Of a DNA stretch of 7,502 nt, positions 1-6,701 are shown piece after piece. The notes under the pieces were generated by a model, which did no database searches, was not told the DNA's origin, and worked only from the letters and a program-made list of their open reading frames with translations. Within the stretch, counting starts at the first letter, position 1; every line of letters starts with the position of its first letter. A program made the position numbers and the translations under genes. The DNA comes from Paracoccaceae bacterium (GTDB lineage: Bacteria; Pseudomonadota; Alphaproteobacteria; Rhodobacterales; Rhodobacteraceae), in assembly GCA_009922885.1 (NCBI GenBank), contig RFUP01000103.1, positions 1 to 7,502 of the forward strand. Reading direction: 5' to 3'.

Positions 1-54
1 GCAGCGGATGCAGATTTCCGGGTCGATCAGGTGTTGTTTGATCGGTTTGTTCAT
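1..54 (-). CDS. boxA: BoxA, benzoyl-CoA epoxidase reductase component (N-terminal 18 codons only)
   Basis: Only the first 18 codons are in the window; the gene runs off the left edge. They read MNKPIKQHLIDPEICIRC, which matches the opening of BoxA proteins: a short leader, then the first two cysteines (C15, C18) of an N-terminal two-[4Fe-4S] ferredoxin domain. In the known family this domain precedes an FAD/NADPH reductase domain, and BoxA passes electrons from NADPH to the diiron oxygenase BoxB in the cytoplasm. The ATG overlaps the stop of the upstream small gene as ATGA, which suggests translational coupling. A GGAG sequence lies 7 nt before the ATG (62-65). The call rests on few residues, but the boxC-boxB context supports it strongly. 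The ferredoxin and reductase domains themselves cannot be checked here. Confidence 0.85.
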   Translation of the reverse strand, partial: MNKPIKQHLIDPEICIRC

Positions 55-227
55 GCGCGTGCTCCGCTTGCATTCAGGACGACATCCGGCAGCATCATCA
101 TTTCCAGCATCGCTTGGCAAATCCCTCCACAAGAGGTGCAGCCAATGCAGGTGGAATTCATGTTCGCCACGTCTTGCGCCAGTTTGGTGGTGCGGGGCGC
201 GTGGGCGATTTTGCGGTCGGTCATCAT
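51..227 (-). CDS. 58-residue four-cysteine protein, putative small Fe-S protein of the box operon
   Basis: I do not recognise this protein family. The 58-residue product has exactly four cysteines, C27, C30, C33 and C37, in the segment CIGCTSCGGIC. The spacing Cx2Cx2Cx3C is that of a [4Fe-4S] ferredoxin half-site, although the proline that usually follows the fourth cysteine is replaced by glutamine. A basic N-terminal stretch (residues 5-16) precedes the motif, and a methionine-rich segment (MLEMMMLP, residues 40-47) follows it. There is no signal peptide or membrane segment. The start at 227 is chosen because GGAGG lies 7 nt upstream; upstream in-frame codons to 344 encode a proline/glycine-rich stretch over a hairpin and look non-coding. 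The gene sits between boxB and boxA and overlaps boxA by 4 nt, so it is probably made together with BoxA. A redox or assembly role for BoxA/BoxB is inference; a zinc-binding peptide is an alternative. Confidence 0.72.
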   Translation of the reverse strand: MMTDRKIAHAPRTTKLAQDVANMNSTCIGCTSCGGICQAMLEMMMLPDVVLNASGARA

Positions 228-234
228 CGTGTTT

Positions 235-239
235 CCTCC
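235..239 (-). promoter_or_regulatory. Ribosome binding site of the four-cysteine protein
   Basis: GGAGG on the minus strand, 7 nt before the first of two tandem ATG codons. It fixes the start of the small gene at 227 rather than at upstream in-frame triplets. The surrounding sequence AGGGAGGAAAC is identical to that in front of bclA, which supports this small reading frame as a genuinely translated gene. Confidence 0.7.
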
Positions 240-278
240 CTCGTCTGGTCCTGTTCGCGTCTGGACCGTCAGCGTAAC

Positions 279-295
279 GGGCTGGTGACAAGCCC
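279..295 (-). other. Stem-loop in the boxB to small-gene spacer
   Basis: On the minus strand GGGCT (295-291) can pair with AGCCC (283-279) across a 7-nt loop. It is the second of two hairpins in the 116-bp spacer between boxB and the four-cysteine gene. There is no T run after it, so a classic terminator is unlikely. Together with the stronger upstream hairpin it could affect mRNA stability or partial read-through. Confidence 0.35.
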
Positions 296-309
296 TTTGC
301 GGTGGCGGT

Positions 310-335
310 CCGGGGGGCAGTGACCCACCCCCCGG
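310..335 (-). other. GC-rich hairpin directly after boxB
   Basis: Perfect 8-bp inverted repeat CCGGGGGG / CCCCCCGG around a 10-nt loop, beginning 8 nt after the boxB stop codon. The stem is all G-C pairs and should fold strongly in the transcript. No T-rich tract follows on the minus strand, so it resembles a 3'-end stabilising or processing hairpin, or a leaky terminator, rather than a full stop. Transcription must presumably pass it to reach the small gene and boxA, since no promoter is evident in the spacer. Confidence 0.5.
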
Positions 336-343
336 TGCAGGCA

Positions 344-1795
344 TTAGGCCATGTGCAACTTCACATATTCGAAGTCGCCGGGTTTGTTGTCGATGCCGAC
401 TTTCGGCGGCGAAATCCAGCTTGCGTATTTGCCGGGTTCGTAGACGGGGTTCATCAGCGATTGGATGAAGTCGCCATCTGCCTTGTTCGGCAGCCAGTCG
501 TTGATGCCCTTGTCGAATTCCGCGCCCGAAACCAGCTGGCCTTCGGGGTTGAAATTGTGGTTCGCGAAGACGCCGATCTTGCGGTTGAAGGCTTCGTGCG
601 GGAGCTTCATCTCGAAGGCGATGCCCGCCTTTTCGATGATCTTGTTCCAGCGGCCAACACCACCAGCCGCATCACGCGAGTAGTCATCGCGCAGACGCAT
701 GTTGATTGCGGTGAGGGCGGGCACTTCGTGGCGCACGAGCTTGCCATCGACCATGTCCCACACGGGGTAGGTGGCGTTGGTCAGCTTGTGGTCGTCGTCG
801 ATGCGGTTCTCCATGTAACGGCCCTTGATGCCCGAGTTGAAGGCATTGGCGGCGTTGGTGGAGACTTCCTGACCGAAGAGGTCGAGCGAGAGGGTGTAGT
901 GCAGGTTCAGCTTCTTCTGGATGGTCGGCAGGTCGATCACGCCGAAGGAGCGGATTTTCTCGATGTCGTAGGGATCGTCGATGCCGTTCTCTGCCATGAT
1001 CTGGCAGGTGCGTTCGATGGTGCGGCCCACACCGGTTTCGCCCACGAACATGTGGTGCGCTTCTTCGGTGAGCATGAAGCGGCAGGTGCGCGAGAGCGGA
1101 TCGAAGCCGGATTGGGCCAGCGATTCGAGCTGCATCTTGCCGTCACGATCGGTGAAGTAGGTGAACATGAAGAACGAGAGCCAGTCGGGCGTTTCTTCGT
1201 TGAAGGCACCGAGCATACGCGGCGCTTCTTCGGAGCCGGACTGACGGCGCAGCAGATCATCAGCTTCTTCGCGGCCATCGGCGCCGAAGTACTTGTGGAG
1301 CAGGTAGACCATGGCCCAGAGGTGACGGCCTTCTTCCACGTTGACCTGGAAGAGGTTGCGCATGTCGTAGAGCGAAGGTGCGGTGCGGCCGAGGAAGCGC
1401 TGCTGTTCGACCGAAGCAGGCTCTGTATCACCCTGAATCACGATCAGGCGCTTGAGCATGTTGCGGTATTCACCGGGGACTTCTTGCCATGCAGGCTGGC
1501 CTGCGTGCTCGCCGCAAGGAATGGTGCGGCCTTCGACTTGCGGCGCGAGCAGGATACCCCAGCGGTATTCCGGCATCTTCACGTAGTCGAACTTTGCCCA
1601 GCCCTTCGGGTCGACCGAAACTGCGGTACGGAGGTAGACGAGCGACTTCTGGAAGTTGTCGGGGATCAGGTCGTTCCACCAGTTGATGTAACCGGGGTGC
1701 CATTTTTCCAAAGCCTTGAGCACACGCTTGTCGGTGCTTAGGCCCACGTTATTGGGGATCAGGGTGTCGTAAGAGACGTTAATAAGATCGAGCAT
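344..1795 (-). CDS. boxB: Benzoyl-CoA 2,3-epoxidase, diiron oxygenase subunit BoxB
   Basis: BoxB converts benzoyl-CoA to 2,3-epoxybenzoyl-CoA with O2 and electrons from BoxA, in the cytoplasm. The 483-residue product is close to the usual family length (about 470-480). Counting from the start at 1795, a class I diiron ligand set is visible: E125 (DTEP), E155 and H158 (EEGRHLW), D216 (YFTDRDG), and E245 and H248 (EEAHHMF). These fall at a constant +5 offset from the ligand positions I remember for Azoarcus BoxB, so the active site appears intact. The N-terminal IPNNVGLSTDKRVLKALE and the WISPPKVGIDNKPGDFEYV region near the C-terminus also fit the family. An ATG 12 nt further upstream (1807) is in frame, but the GGAGG preceding the 1795 ATG would then be inside the gene, so 1795 is preferred. 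The stop is TAA. The gene follows boxC after 104 bp and precedes the small cysteine protein. Confidence 0.97.
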   Translation of the reverse strand: MLDLINVSYDTLIPNNVGLSTDKRVLKALEKWHPGYINWWNDLIPDNFQKSLVYLRTAVSVDPKGWAKFDYVKMPEYRWGILLAPQVEGRTIPCGEHAGQPAWQEVPGEYRNMLKRLIVIQGDTEPASVEQQRFLGRTAPSLYDMRNLFQVNVEEGRHLWAMVYLLHKYFGADGREEADDLLRRQSGSEEAPRMLGAFNEETPDWLSFFMFTYFTDRDGKMQLESLAQSGFDPLSRTCRFMLTEEAHHMFVGETGVGRTIERTCQIMAENGIDDPYDIEKIRSFGVIDLPTIQKKLNLHYTLSLDLFGQEVSTNAANAFNSGIKGRYMENRIDDDHKLTNATYPVWDMVDGKLVRHEVPALTAINMRLRDDYSRDAAGGVGRWNKIIEKAGIAFEMKLPHEAFNRKIGVFANHNFNPEGQLVSGAEFDKGINDWLPNKADGDFIQSLMNPVYEPGKYASWISPPKVGIDNKPGDFEYVKLHMA

Positions 1796-1800
1796 TTCTT

Positions 1801-1805
1801 CCTCC
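1801..1805 (-). promoter_or_regulatory. Ribosome binding site deciding the boxB start
   Basis: GGAGG on the minus strand, 5 nt before the ATG at 1795. It overlaps an alternative in-frame ATG (1807-1805) that would add MEEE to the protein. Good spacing to the downstream ATG, and no comparable site before the upstream one, favour the shorter 483-residue BoxB. Confidence 0.75.
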
Positions 1806-1811
1806 ATGGGT

Positions 1812-1830
1812 GATGGGGAGCGACCCCATC
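1812..1830 (-). other. Hairpin just upstream of the boxB ribosome binding site
   Basis: Perfect 7-bp inverted repeat GATGGGG / CCCCATC with a 5-nt loop, ending 7 nt before the boxB GGAGG on the minus strand. It lacks a following T tract. Its position at the front of boxB would suit a 5' stabilising element or a modulator of translation; this is inference. Confidence 0.4.
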
Positions 1831-1874
1831 TGCGCTTTGTGCGGTACCGACGTTACGCCGGAGTCCGGAGAGGC

Positions 1875-1897
1875 GGGGTTGCCCCTGCCATTGGCAG
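1875..1897 (-). other. Paired small inverted repeats after boxC
   Basis: Immediately after the boxC stop, the minus strand carries CTGCC / GGCAG around a 3-nt loop (1885-1897) and GGGG / CCCC around CAA (1875-1885). The two share a base, so they are alternative or adjoining folds. No T run follows. They could be the 3' protective structure of boxC mRNA; evidence is limited to base pairing. Confidence 0.3.
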
Positions 1898-1899
1898 CG

Positions 1900-3558
1900 T
1901 TAGACGCGCTGCATGTTATAGTCGCCACGCACACCGGTGCCGTAGCGCTGAAGGGCGCCCTCCGTGCCAGTGGCGTTCGGGCGGTTGAAAATCCAGTTCT
2001 GCCATGCGGTGAGGCGGCCGAAGATGCGGGTTTCCATCGTTTCCGGGCCAGCGAAGCGGATGTTGGCTTCGAGGCCGGTCATCGCGTCGGGGCTGAACGA
2101 GGCGCGTTCTTCCATGAAGATGCGGATTTCGTCGTCCCAGTCGATGTCGTCGAAGGCGTAGGTGATGAGGCCGAGGTCGCGGGCGTTGTCGGCTTCGATT
2201 TCTTCGCCGATGTGGCCCTTGAGTGCTTCCACATGCTCCGGCTCTGCGAGGAAGCGGGTTTGCAGGCGGGTGATGTCGTTGCCCATCGGGTAGGTGCCGA
2301 AGTTGCCTTCGCTGAGGCGGACGGTGGCGATCGGACGGTTATCGCCTTCGAACTCGTCTTCCATCATATAGCTACGGTCGCCGGCCCAGATCAGCTCGGC
2401 GAGGGGGCCAGCGAAGCAGCTGCCATGCTCAACGAGTGTGGCGATGGAGCGGGAGGTGACATCGACGCGCTTCAGTGTGCGCTTCCAGAGTTGCAGGATT
2501 TCGTTGGCGAGCCAGTGGTCTTTGTTCGCCAGCATGAAGGCCTCATGGGCGAGAACGGCGTCGGCGTCGCCTTGAGTGCGGAACACCCAGAGGCCGAGCT
2601 CCATCTCATTGAGGCGGAGGTGCAGGATCGCGTCCTCGAATTCGCGAACAAGGCGCAGCATCCAGGATTGGTCGCCTTCTGCGACCAGTGCATCGGTGGA
2701 GGCGGGAACGCCTCGGTCGGGGCCGTGCAGGGTGATGGTGGCGCGGCGTGCGGCACGATCCACGGCAATCTCGACGAGGCTATAGGTAACGGAGCCGTCT
2801 TCCGCGATGGTGCGGTTGAGCGGGCCGAGGGTGATGCCTTTGGCGGCTTTCGCGGCGGAGGCATCTGCAAACTGGCGGGCACGTTCAGCCACAACAGTGT
2901 CGAATTTCGAGTTGGGAACTGCTTCGTCGACGAGGCGCCAATCGACGGCGCGCTTGCCTTTGACGCCTTCTTCGACCGAGCAGAATACATCGGCAAGATC
3001 GCGGCGAACCTTGCGCTTGTCGGTGACGCGGGTGAGGCCGCCGGTGCCCGGCAAAACGGCCAGCAGCGGCACTTCGGGGAGCGAGACGTTCGACGAGGAA
3101 TCGTCGGTCAGCATGATGTAGTTGCAGGCGAGGGCAAGTTCGTAACCGCCACCAGCGCAAGCGCCTTTCACGGCAGCGATGTATTTCTGGCCGCTGTCGG
3201 CTTCGGCGGCTTCGAAGGTGTTGCGGGTTTCGTTGGTGAATTTGCAGAAGTTCACTTTGTGGGCGTGGGACGCGCCGCCCAGCATGCGGATGTTCGCGCC
3301 CGCACAGAATACTTTTTCTTTGCCGGACTTCATGACCACGACTTTGACTTCGGGATGTTCGAAGCGCATGCGCTGCACAACGTCGTTCAGCTCGATGTCG
3401 ACGCCGAGGTCGTAGGAATTGAGCTTGAGCTGGTAGCCCTCGAAGAGTCCGCCGTTCTCGTCTACGTCCATGTAGAGAGTCGCGATGTCGCCCTCGTAGT
3501 CGACGCGCCAGTGGCGGTATTTGCTGGGGTCGGTCTGGAAATCAATCATCTTGGTCAT
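1900..3558 (-). CDS. boxC: 2,3-epoxybenzoyl-CoA dihydrolase (benzoyl-CoA-dihydrodiol lyase) BoxC
   Basis: BoxC opens the ring of 2,3-epoxybenzoyl-CoA hydrolytically, giving 3,4-dehydroadipyl-CoA semialdehyde and formate. The product is 552 residues, matching the family (about 555). Residues 20-230 form a crotonase-type domain with the oxyanion segments FCAGANIRML (84-93) and GACAGGGYELAL (132-143), and the acidic positions E140, E162 and E196/E197 lie in the expected active-site stretch. The long C-terminal half (about 260-552) is the divergent BoxC-specific part, including WQNWIFNRPNA (519-529) near the end, a recognisable BoxC signature. The start at 3558 is chosen because GGGAG lies 7 nt upstream (3566-3570); an upstream in-frame start at 3588 would add 10 residues and run into the operator-like element. 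It is the first gene of the second transcription unit, with its own regulatory region upstream and boxB next. Confidence 0.97.
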   Translation of the reverse strand: MTKMIDFQTDPSKYRHWRVDYEGDIATLYMDVDENGGLFEGYQLKLNSYDLGVDIELNDVVQRMRFEHPEVKVVVMKSGKEKVFCAGANIRMLGGASHAHKVNFCKFTNETRNTFEAAEADSGQKYIAAVKGACAGGGYELALACNYIMLTDDSSSNVSLPEVPLLAVLPGTGGLTRVTDKRKVRRDLADVFCSVEEGVKGKRAVDWRLVDEAVPNSKFDTVVAERARQFADASAAKAAKGITLGPLNRTIAEDGSVTYSLVEIAVDRAARRATITLHGPDRGVPASTDALVAEGDQSWMLRLVREFEDAILHLRLNEMELGLWVFRTQGDADAVLAHEAFMLANKDHWLANEILQLWKRTLKRVDVTSRSIATLVEHGSCFAGPLAELIWAGDRSYMMEDEFEGDNRPIATVRLSEGNFGTYPMGNDITRLQTRFLAEPEHVEALKGHIGEEIEADNARDLGLITYAFDDIDWDDEIRIFMEERASFSPDAMTGLEANIRFAGPETMETRIFGRLTAWQNWIFNRPNATGTEGALQRYGTGVRGDYNMQRV

Positions 3559-3583
3559 GGCGCGTCTCCCTGAACATCTTGAG

Positions 3584-3597
3584 TGCACTATAATGCT
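3584..3597. promoter_or_regulatory. BoxR-like operator element, boxC-proximal
   Basis: TGCA-CTATAA-TGCT, an imperfect TGCA-N6-TGCA element. It overlaps the -10-like CATTAT of the boxC promoter read on the minus strand, a position suited to repression. It shares TATAATGC with the promoter-proximal element in front of bclA. TGCA repeats are the binding sites reported for the benzoyl-CoA-responsive regulators BzdR and BoxR; assignment to such a regulator is inference. Confidence 0.55.
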
Positions 3598-3623
3598 GGA
3601 TGAGGCTCTTGGGAAGACTATAG

Positions 3624-3637
3624 TGCAAAATAGTGCT
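3624..3637. promoter_or_regulatory. BoxR-like operator element, middle copy before boxC
   Basis: TGCA-AAATAG-TGCT, the same half-site pair as the boxC-proximal copy, starting 40 bp away, close to four helical turns, so a regulator bound to both would lie on the same DNA face. It is preceded by AG like the proximal copy. Confidence 0.5.
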
Positions 3638-3695
3638 AATAAATAAGCGGCCCAAAAACAGTATATTAGGGGTGATGGATATTACGCTCAGTCGG

Positions 3696-3719
3696 AATTA
3701 TGCAATTTATTGCATAATT
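3696..3719. promoter_or_regulatory. 24-bp palindrome containing TGCA-N6-TGCA, distal operator before boxC
   Basis: Perfect 10-bp arms AATTATGCAA and TTGCATAATT around TTTA. The core at 3701-3714 is TGCA-ATTTAT-TGCA and is followed by TAATTT exactly as in the distal element in front of bclA. It begins 11 nt after the DUF309 stop in the direction of transcription. Perfect symmetry, AT-rich stem and the absence of a T run favour a protein-binding site over a terminator, though the transcript could also fold here. Confidence 0.6.
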
Positions 3720-3729
3720 TGGCTTACCG

Positions 3730-4119
3730 TCAACGGAGCCTTGAGCGGAGCGAATCTGCTTCGAGACCCAAGACGGGTTGATCCCCCAACTCTGCGATAA
3801 TTCCTGTAGCTTCCACGAGAAGACGCGCGACGGCGCGGTTCATGCCCATGCGGGCCTTGAGGCGTGCATTCGCGATCTGGATCAGGGCTTTGACGGCCTT
3901 ACGTTCGCGACTGTTAGGCGGGCTGGCCATCCAGACGGGTTCGAGGACTTCGTGGGCCTCCCAGAACCATCCGCTATCCAGAAGGCGCAGGCCTTCCACG
4001 AAAGCGGGGCAGGTGGCGAGATCTTCGGGTGACATGCCGTTGCGGACGGATGAGCGCAGATGATCGTAAGCCCCATCGGGAGGGCGAGGCGTTTGGCCGG
4101 GGATGTAAGGCTCAGGCAA
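3730..4119 (-). CDS. DUF309 family protein
   Basis: A 129-residue cytoplasmic protein of the DUF309 family, whose biochemical role is not known to me. The domain covers about residues 38-100: FVEGLRLLDSG (40-50), then WFWEAHEVLE (51-60) with the family's EAHE-type signature (E54, H56, E57), then a helical segment ending in QIANARLKARMG. The N-terminal PYIPGQTPRP (4-13) resembles leaders seen in other proteobacterial members, which supports the start chosen. The start codon is TTG at 4119, inside the last codons of the hydrolase gene (8-nt overlap), with only a weak ribosome site, so translation probably depends on coupling. An internal ATG at 4035 would cut off the leader. It is the last gene before the boxC promoter region and shares a transcript with bclA. 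There is no obvious role in benzoate breakdown. Confidence 0.85.
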   Translation of the reverse strand: MPEPYIPGQTPRPPDGAYDHLRSSVRNGMSPEDLATCPAFVEGLRLLDSGWFWEAHEVLEPVWMASPPNSRERKAVKALIQIANARLKARMGMNRAVARLLVEATGIIAELGDQPVLGLEADSLRSRLR

Positions 4120-4920
4120 GGGCGACGACTTCGGCTTCCAAGCGCTCTAGGCGGGCGCAGAATTCGGCGACGTGGACTAGAACTTCATCGGGCTTGTCCT
4201 GATGCGGGGAGTGACGGCACTCTTCGAGGATGGCGACATCGACCGGAGCGTAGCTTCGGGTTTCGACTTCGGCGATCTGGGCGAGTGTGCCGTATTGGTC
4301 TTGGCGGCCTTGGATGGCGAGGGTTGGAATGCGGAAATAGTCGATCACATCGCCGACGTTCCACGCCTTGAACCCATCGGCAAGCCAGGCGTTATTCCAA
4401 CCGCGGAAAGTGCGTTCAGGATCGGCGTGGTGTTTGGCCATGCGGGACTTGAGATCGGTGGTGGCAAAGGCTTCTTTCGCTTTGGCGATTTCGGCGAGGC
4501 CCATGGATTCGGTGAAGAAATGCGGGGCCATGAGGATCGTTCCGCGCACACGGTGATCGATAACCGAACCCGCATAGATCGCGGCGATGGTTGCGCCGTC
4601 GGAGTGGCCCATCAACACGCCACGGCGGAAGCTGATGGCATCAAGGACTTCGGGGAGAACATCGACCGCTTCGCGAGTCATGTAGTCGAGCGGGAAGGGC
4701 AGTTCGGCCGCATCGGAACGGCCATACCCCGCGCGGGAATAGGCGGCAACGCCGAAGCCTGTTGCAGCGGTGAGGCGTTCGGGGAAGTCGCGCCAGAGGC
4801 CTGCGGAGCCGAGGCCTTCGTGCAGGAGGACGATGGTTGGGGCGGTTTCGGGTGCCGGGCCGGCATAGCGGACTTCGAGTTCCTTGCCGCCCGCTGTTAT
4901 CCGCGCGTCACCCCATGCCA

Positions 4921-4921
<1 letters not shown>
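4112..4921 (-). CDS. Alpha/beta hydrolase of the benzoate locus
   Basis: A 269-residue alpha/beta-hydrolase-fold enzyme without signal peptide. Visible features in order: the oxyanion segment HEGLGS (34-39), the SRAGYGRSD strand-turn (62-70), the nucleophile elbow GHSDG with S107, the acid D208 in GRQDQYG, and the histidine H237 in CRHSPHQDKP, giving a complete Ser-Asp-His triad. The substrate is not evident: a CoA thioester, an ester, or a lactone formed by side reactions of ring-cleavage products are all possible. Its ATG shares one base with the bclA stop (TGATG), with GAGG 7 nt upstream, and its 3' end overlaps the DUF309 gene, so the three genes almost certainly form one operon. Linkage to bclA and boxABC points to a role in benzoate metabolism, perhaps release of trapped CoA or lactone opening. 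The family assignment is firm; the role is inference. Confidence 0.9.
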
Positions 4922-6456
<1,535 letters not shown>

Positions 6457-6558
6457 GGTTTCCTCCCTGAGCCGGGTTCGCATCCGGCAGCGCTGGCGGG
6501 CACGGCCTATTCTAGCACAAAGCCCCCAAACGGACTCCTCCTCCGAATCCGCTACTTA

Positions 6559-6572
6559 TGCGGTATAATGCA
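6559..6572. promoter_or_regulatory. BoxR-like operator element, bclA-proximal
   Basis: TGCG-GTATAA-TGCA, differing from TGCA-N6-TGCA at one position. Its TATAATGC half matches the boxC-proximal element, and on the minus strand it overlaps the -10-like CATTAT of the candidate bclA promoter, as expected for a repressor site. Confidence 0.5.
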
Positions 6573-6592
6573 TTGTGCTCAGGGCCTCGCAA
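6565..6592 (-). promoter_or_regulatory. Candidate bclA promoter
   Basis: On the minus strand TTGCGA (6592-6587) and CATTAT (6570-6565) are separated by 16 bp, a reasonable sigma-70 arrangement though neither hexamer is perfect. Transcription would begin near 6558, giving a leader of roughly 100 nt before the bclA ATG. A TAGAAT sequence closer to the gene (6514-6509) is a competing -10, but has no good -35 partner. Confidence 0.4.
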
Positions 6593-6610
6593 GACAAAAC
6601 TTCGGGGAGG

Positions 6611-6624
6611 TGCATTTTTTTGCA
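6611..6624. promoter_or_regulatory. BoxR-like operator element, distal copy before bclA
   Basis: Perfect half-sites TGCA-TTTTTT-TGCA followed by TAATTT, the same ten-base right flank (TGCATAATTT) as the distal element before boxC. It begins 52 bp from the promoter-proximal element, about five helical turns, so both could be bound on one face of the DNA. It would lie just upstream of the candidate -35. Confidence 0.6.
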
Positions 6625-6652
6625 TAATTTTCTAGACGATTGGAACCATTGC

Positions 6653-6674
6653 GGGTGCGCTGACCGGCACACCC
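6653..6674 (-). terminator. Weak hairpin downstream of dxs
   Basis: On the minus strand GGGTGTGC pairs with GCGCACCC (8 bp with one G-U pair) around a 6-nt loop, about 27 nt after the dxs stop. There is no T tract behind it, so intrinsic termination would be poor. It is the only terminator-like structure between dxs and the benzoate genes. Confidence 0.3.
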
Positions 6675-6701
6675 TCATTAAAAGTCGAGCCAGAAAGCGG
6701 A

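Larger units (their letters stand above)
3559..3729 (-). promoter_or_regulatory. boxC promoter/operator region
   Basis: This 171-bp AT-rich gap lies between the DUF309 gene and boxC, within otherwise GC-rich DNA. It holds three TGCA-N6-TGCW elements (listed separately). The minus strand has a -10-like CATTAT (3590-3595) overlapping the element nearest boxC, which would give a leader of about 25 nt ending in the GGGAG ribosome site. Two TATAGT hexamers are alternative -10 elements. No convincing -35 hexamer is visible at the right distance, so the exact start point is uncertain and an activator or other architecture is possible. Confidence 0.6.

Noticed and set aside
51..227. Small cysteine/glycine-rich peptide as a ribosomally made antimicrobial precursor
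   Set aside because: No leader cleavage motif is clear, no maturation or export genes are nearby, and the gene is coupled to boxA. An Fe-S or metal-binding role fits the context better.
51..344. 97-residue version of the small cysteine protein
   Set aside because: The extra 39 N-terminal residues are proline/glycine-rich, cover the two spacer hairpins and have no ribosome site, whereas the 227 start has GGAGG at good spacing.
302..1741. Long open frame of 479 codons on the plus strand opposite boxB
   Set aside because: Antisense shadow of a high-GC gene: boxB has a full diiron ligand set on the other strand, and the plus-strand translation shows no recognisable domain and is rich in V, A, E, H and F as expected from mirrored codons.
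1810..3573. Open frame of 587 codons on the plus strand covering all of boxC
   Set aside because: Also an antisense shadow. Its ends follow those of boxC, its composition is low-complexity (G, A, V, F, E), and boxC itself is unmistakable.
3589..3594. Perfect TATAAT hexamers on the plus strand here and at 6564-6569 as divergent promoters
   Set aside because: No -35 partner at a usable distance and no plus-strand gene downstream; they are parts of the operator-like elements.
3696..3719. Palindrome as an ordinary intrinsic terminator
   Set aside because: The stem is almost entirely A-T and lacks a trailing T run, while its TGCA-N6-TGCA core recurs before bclA.
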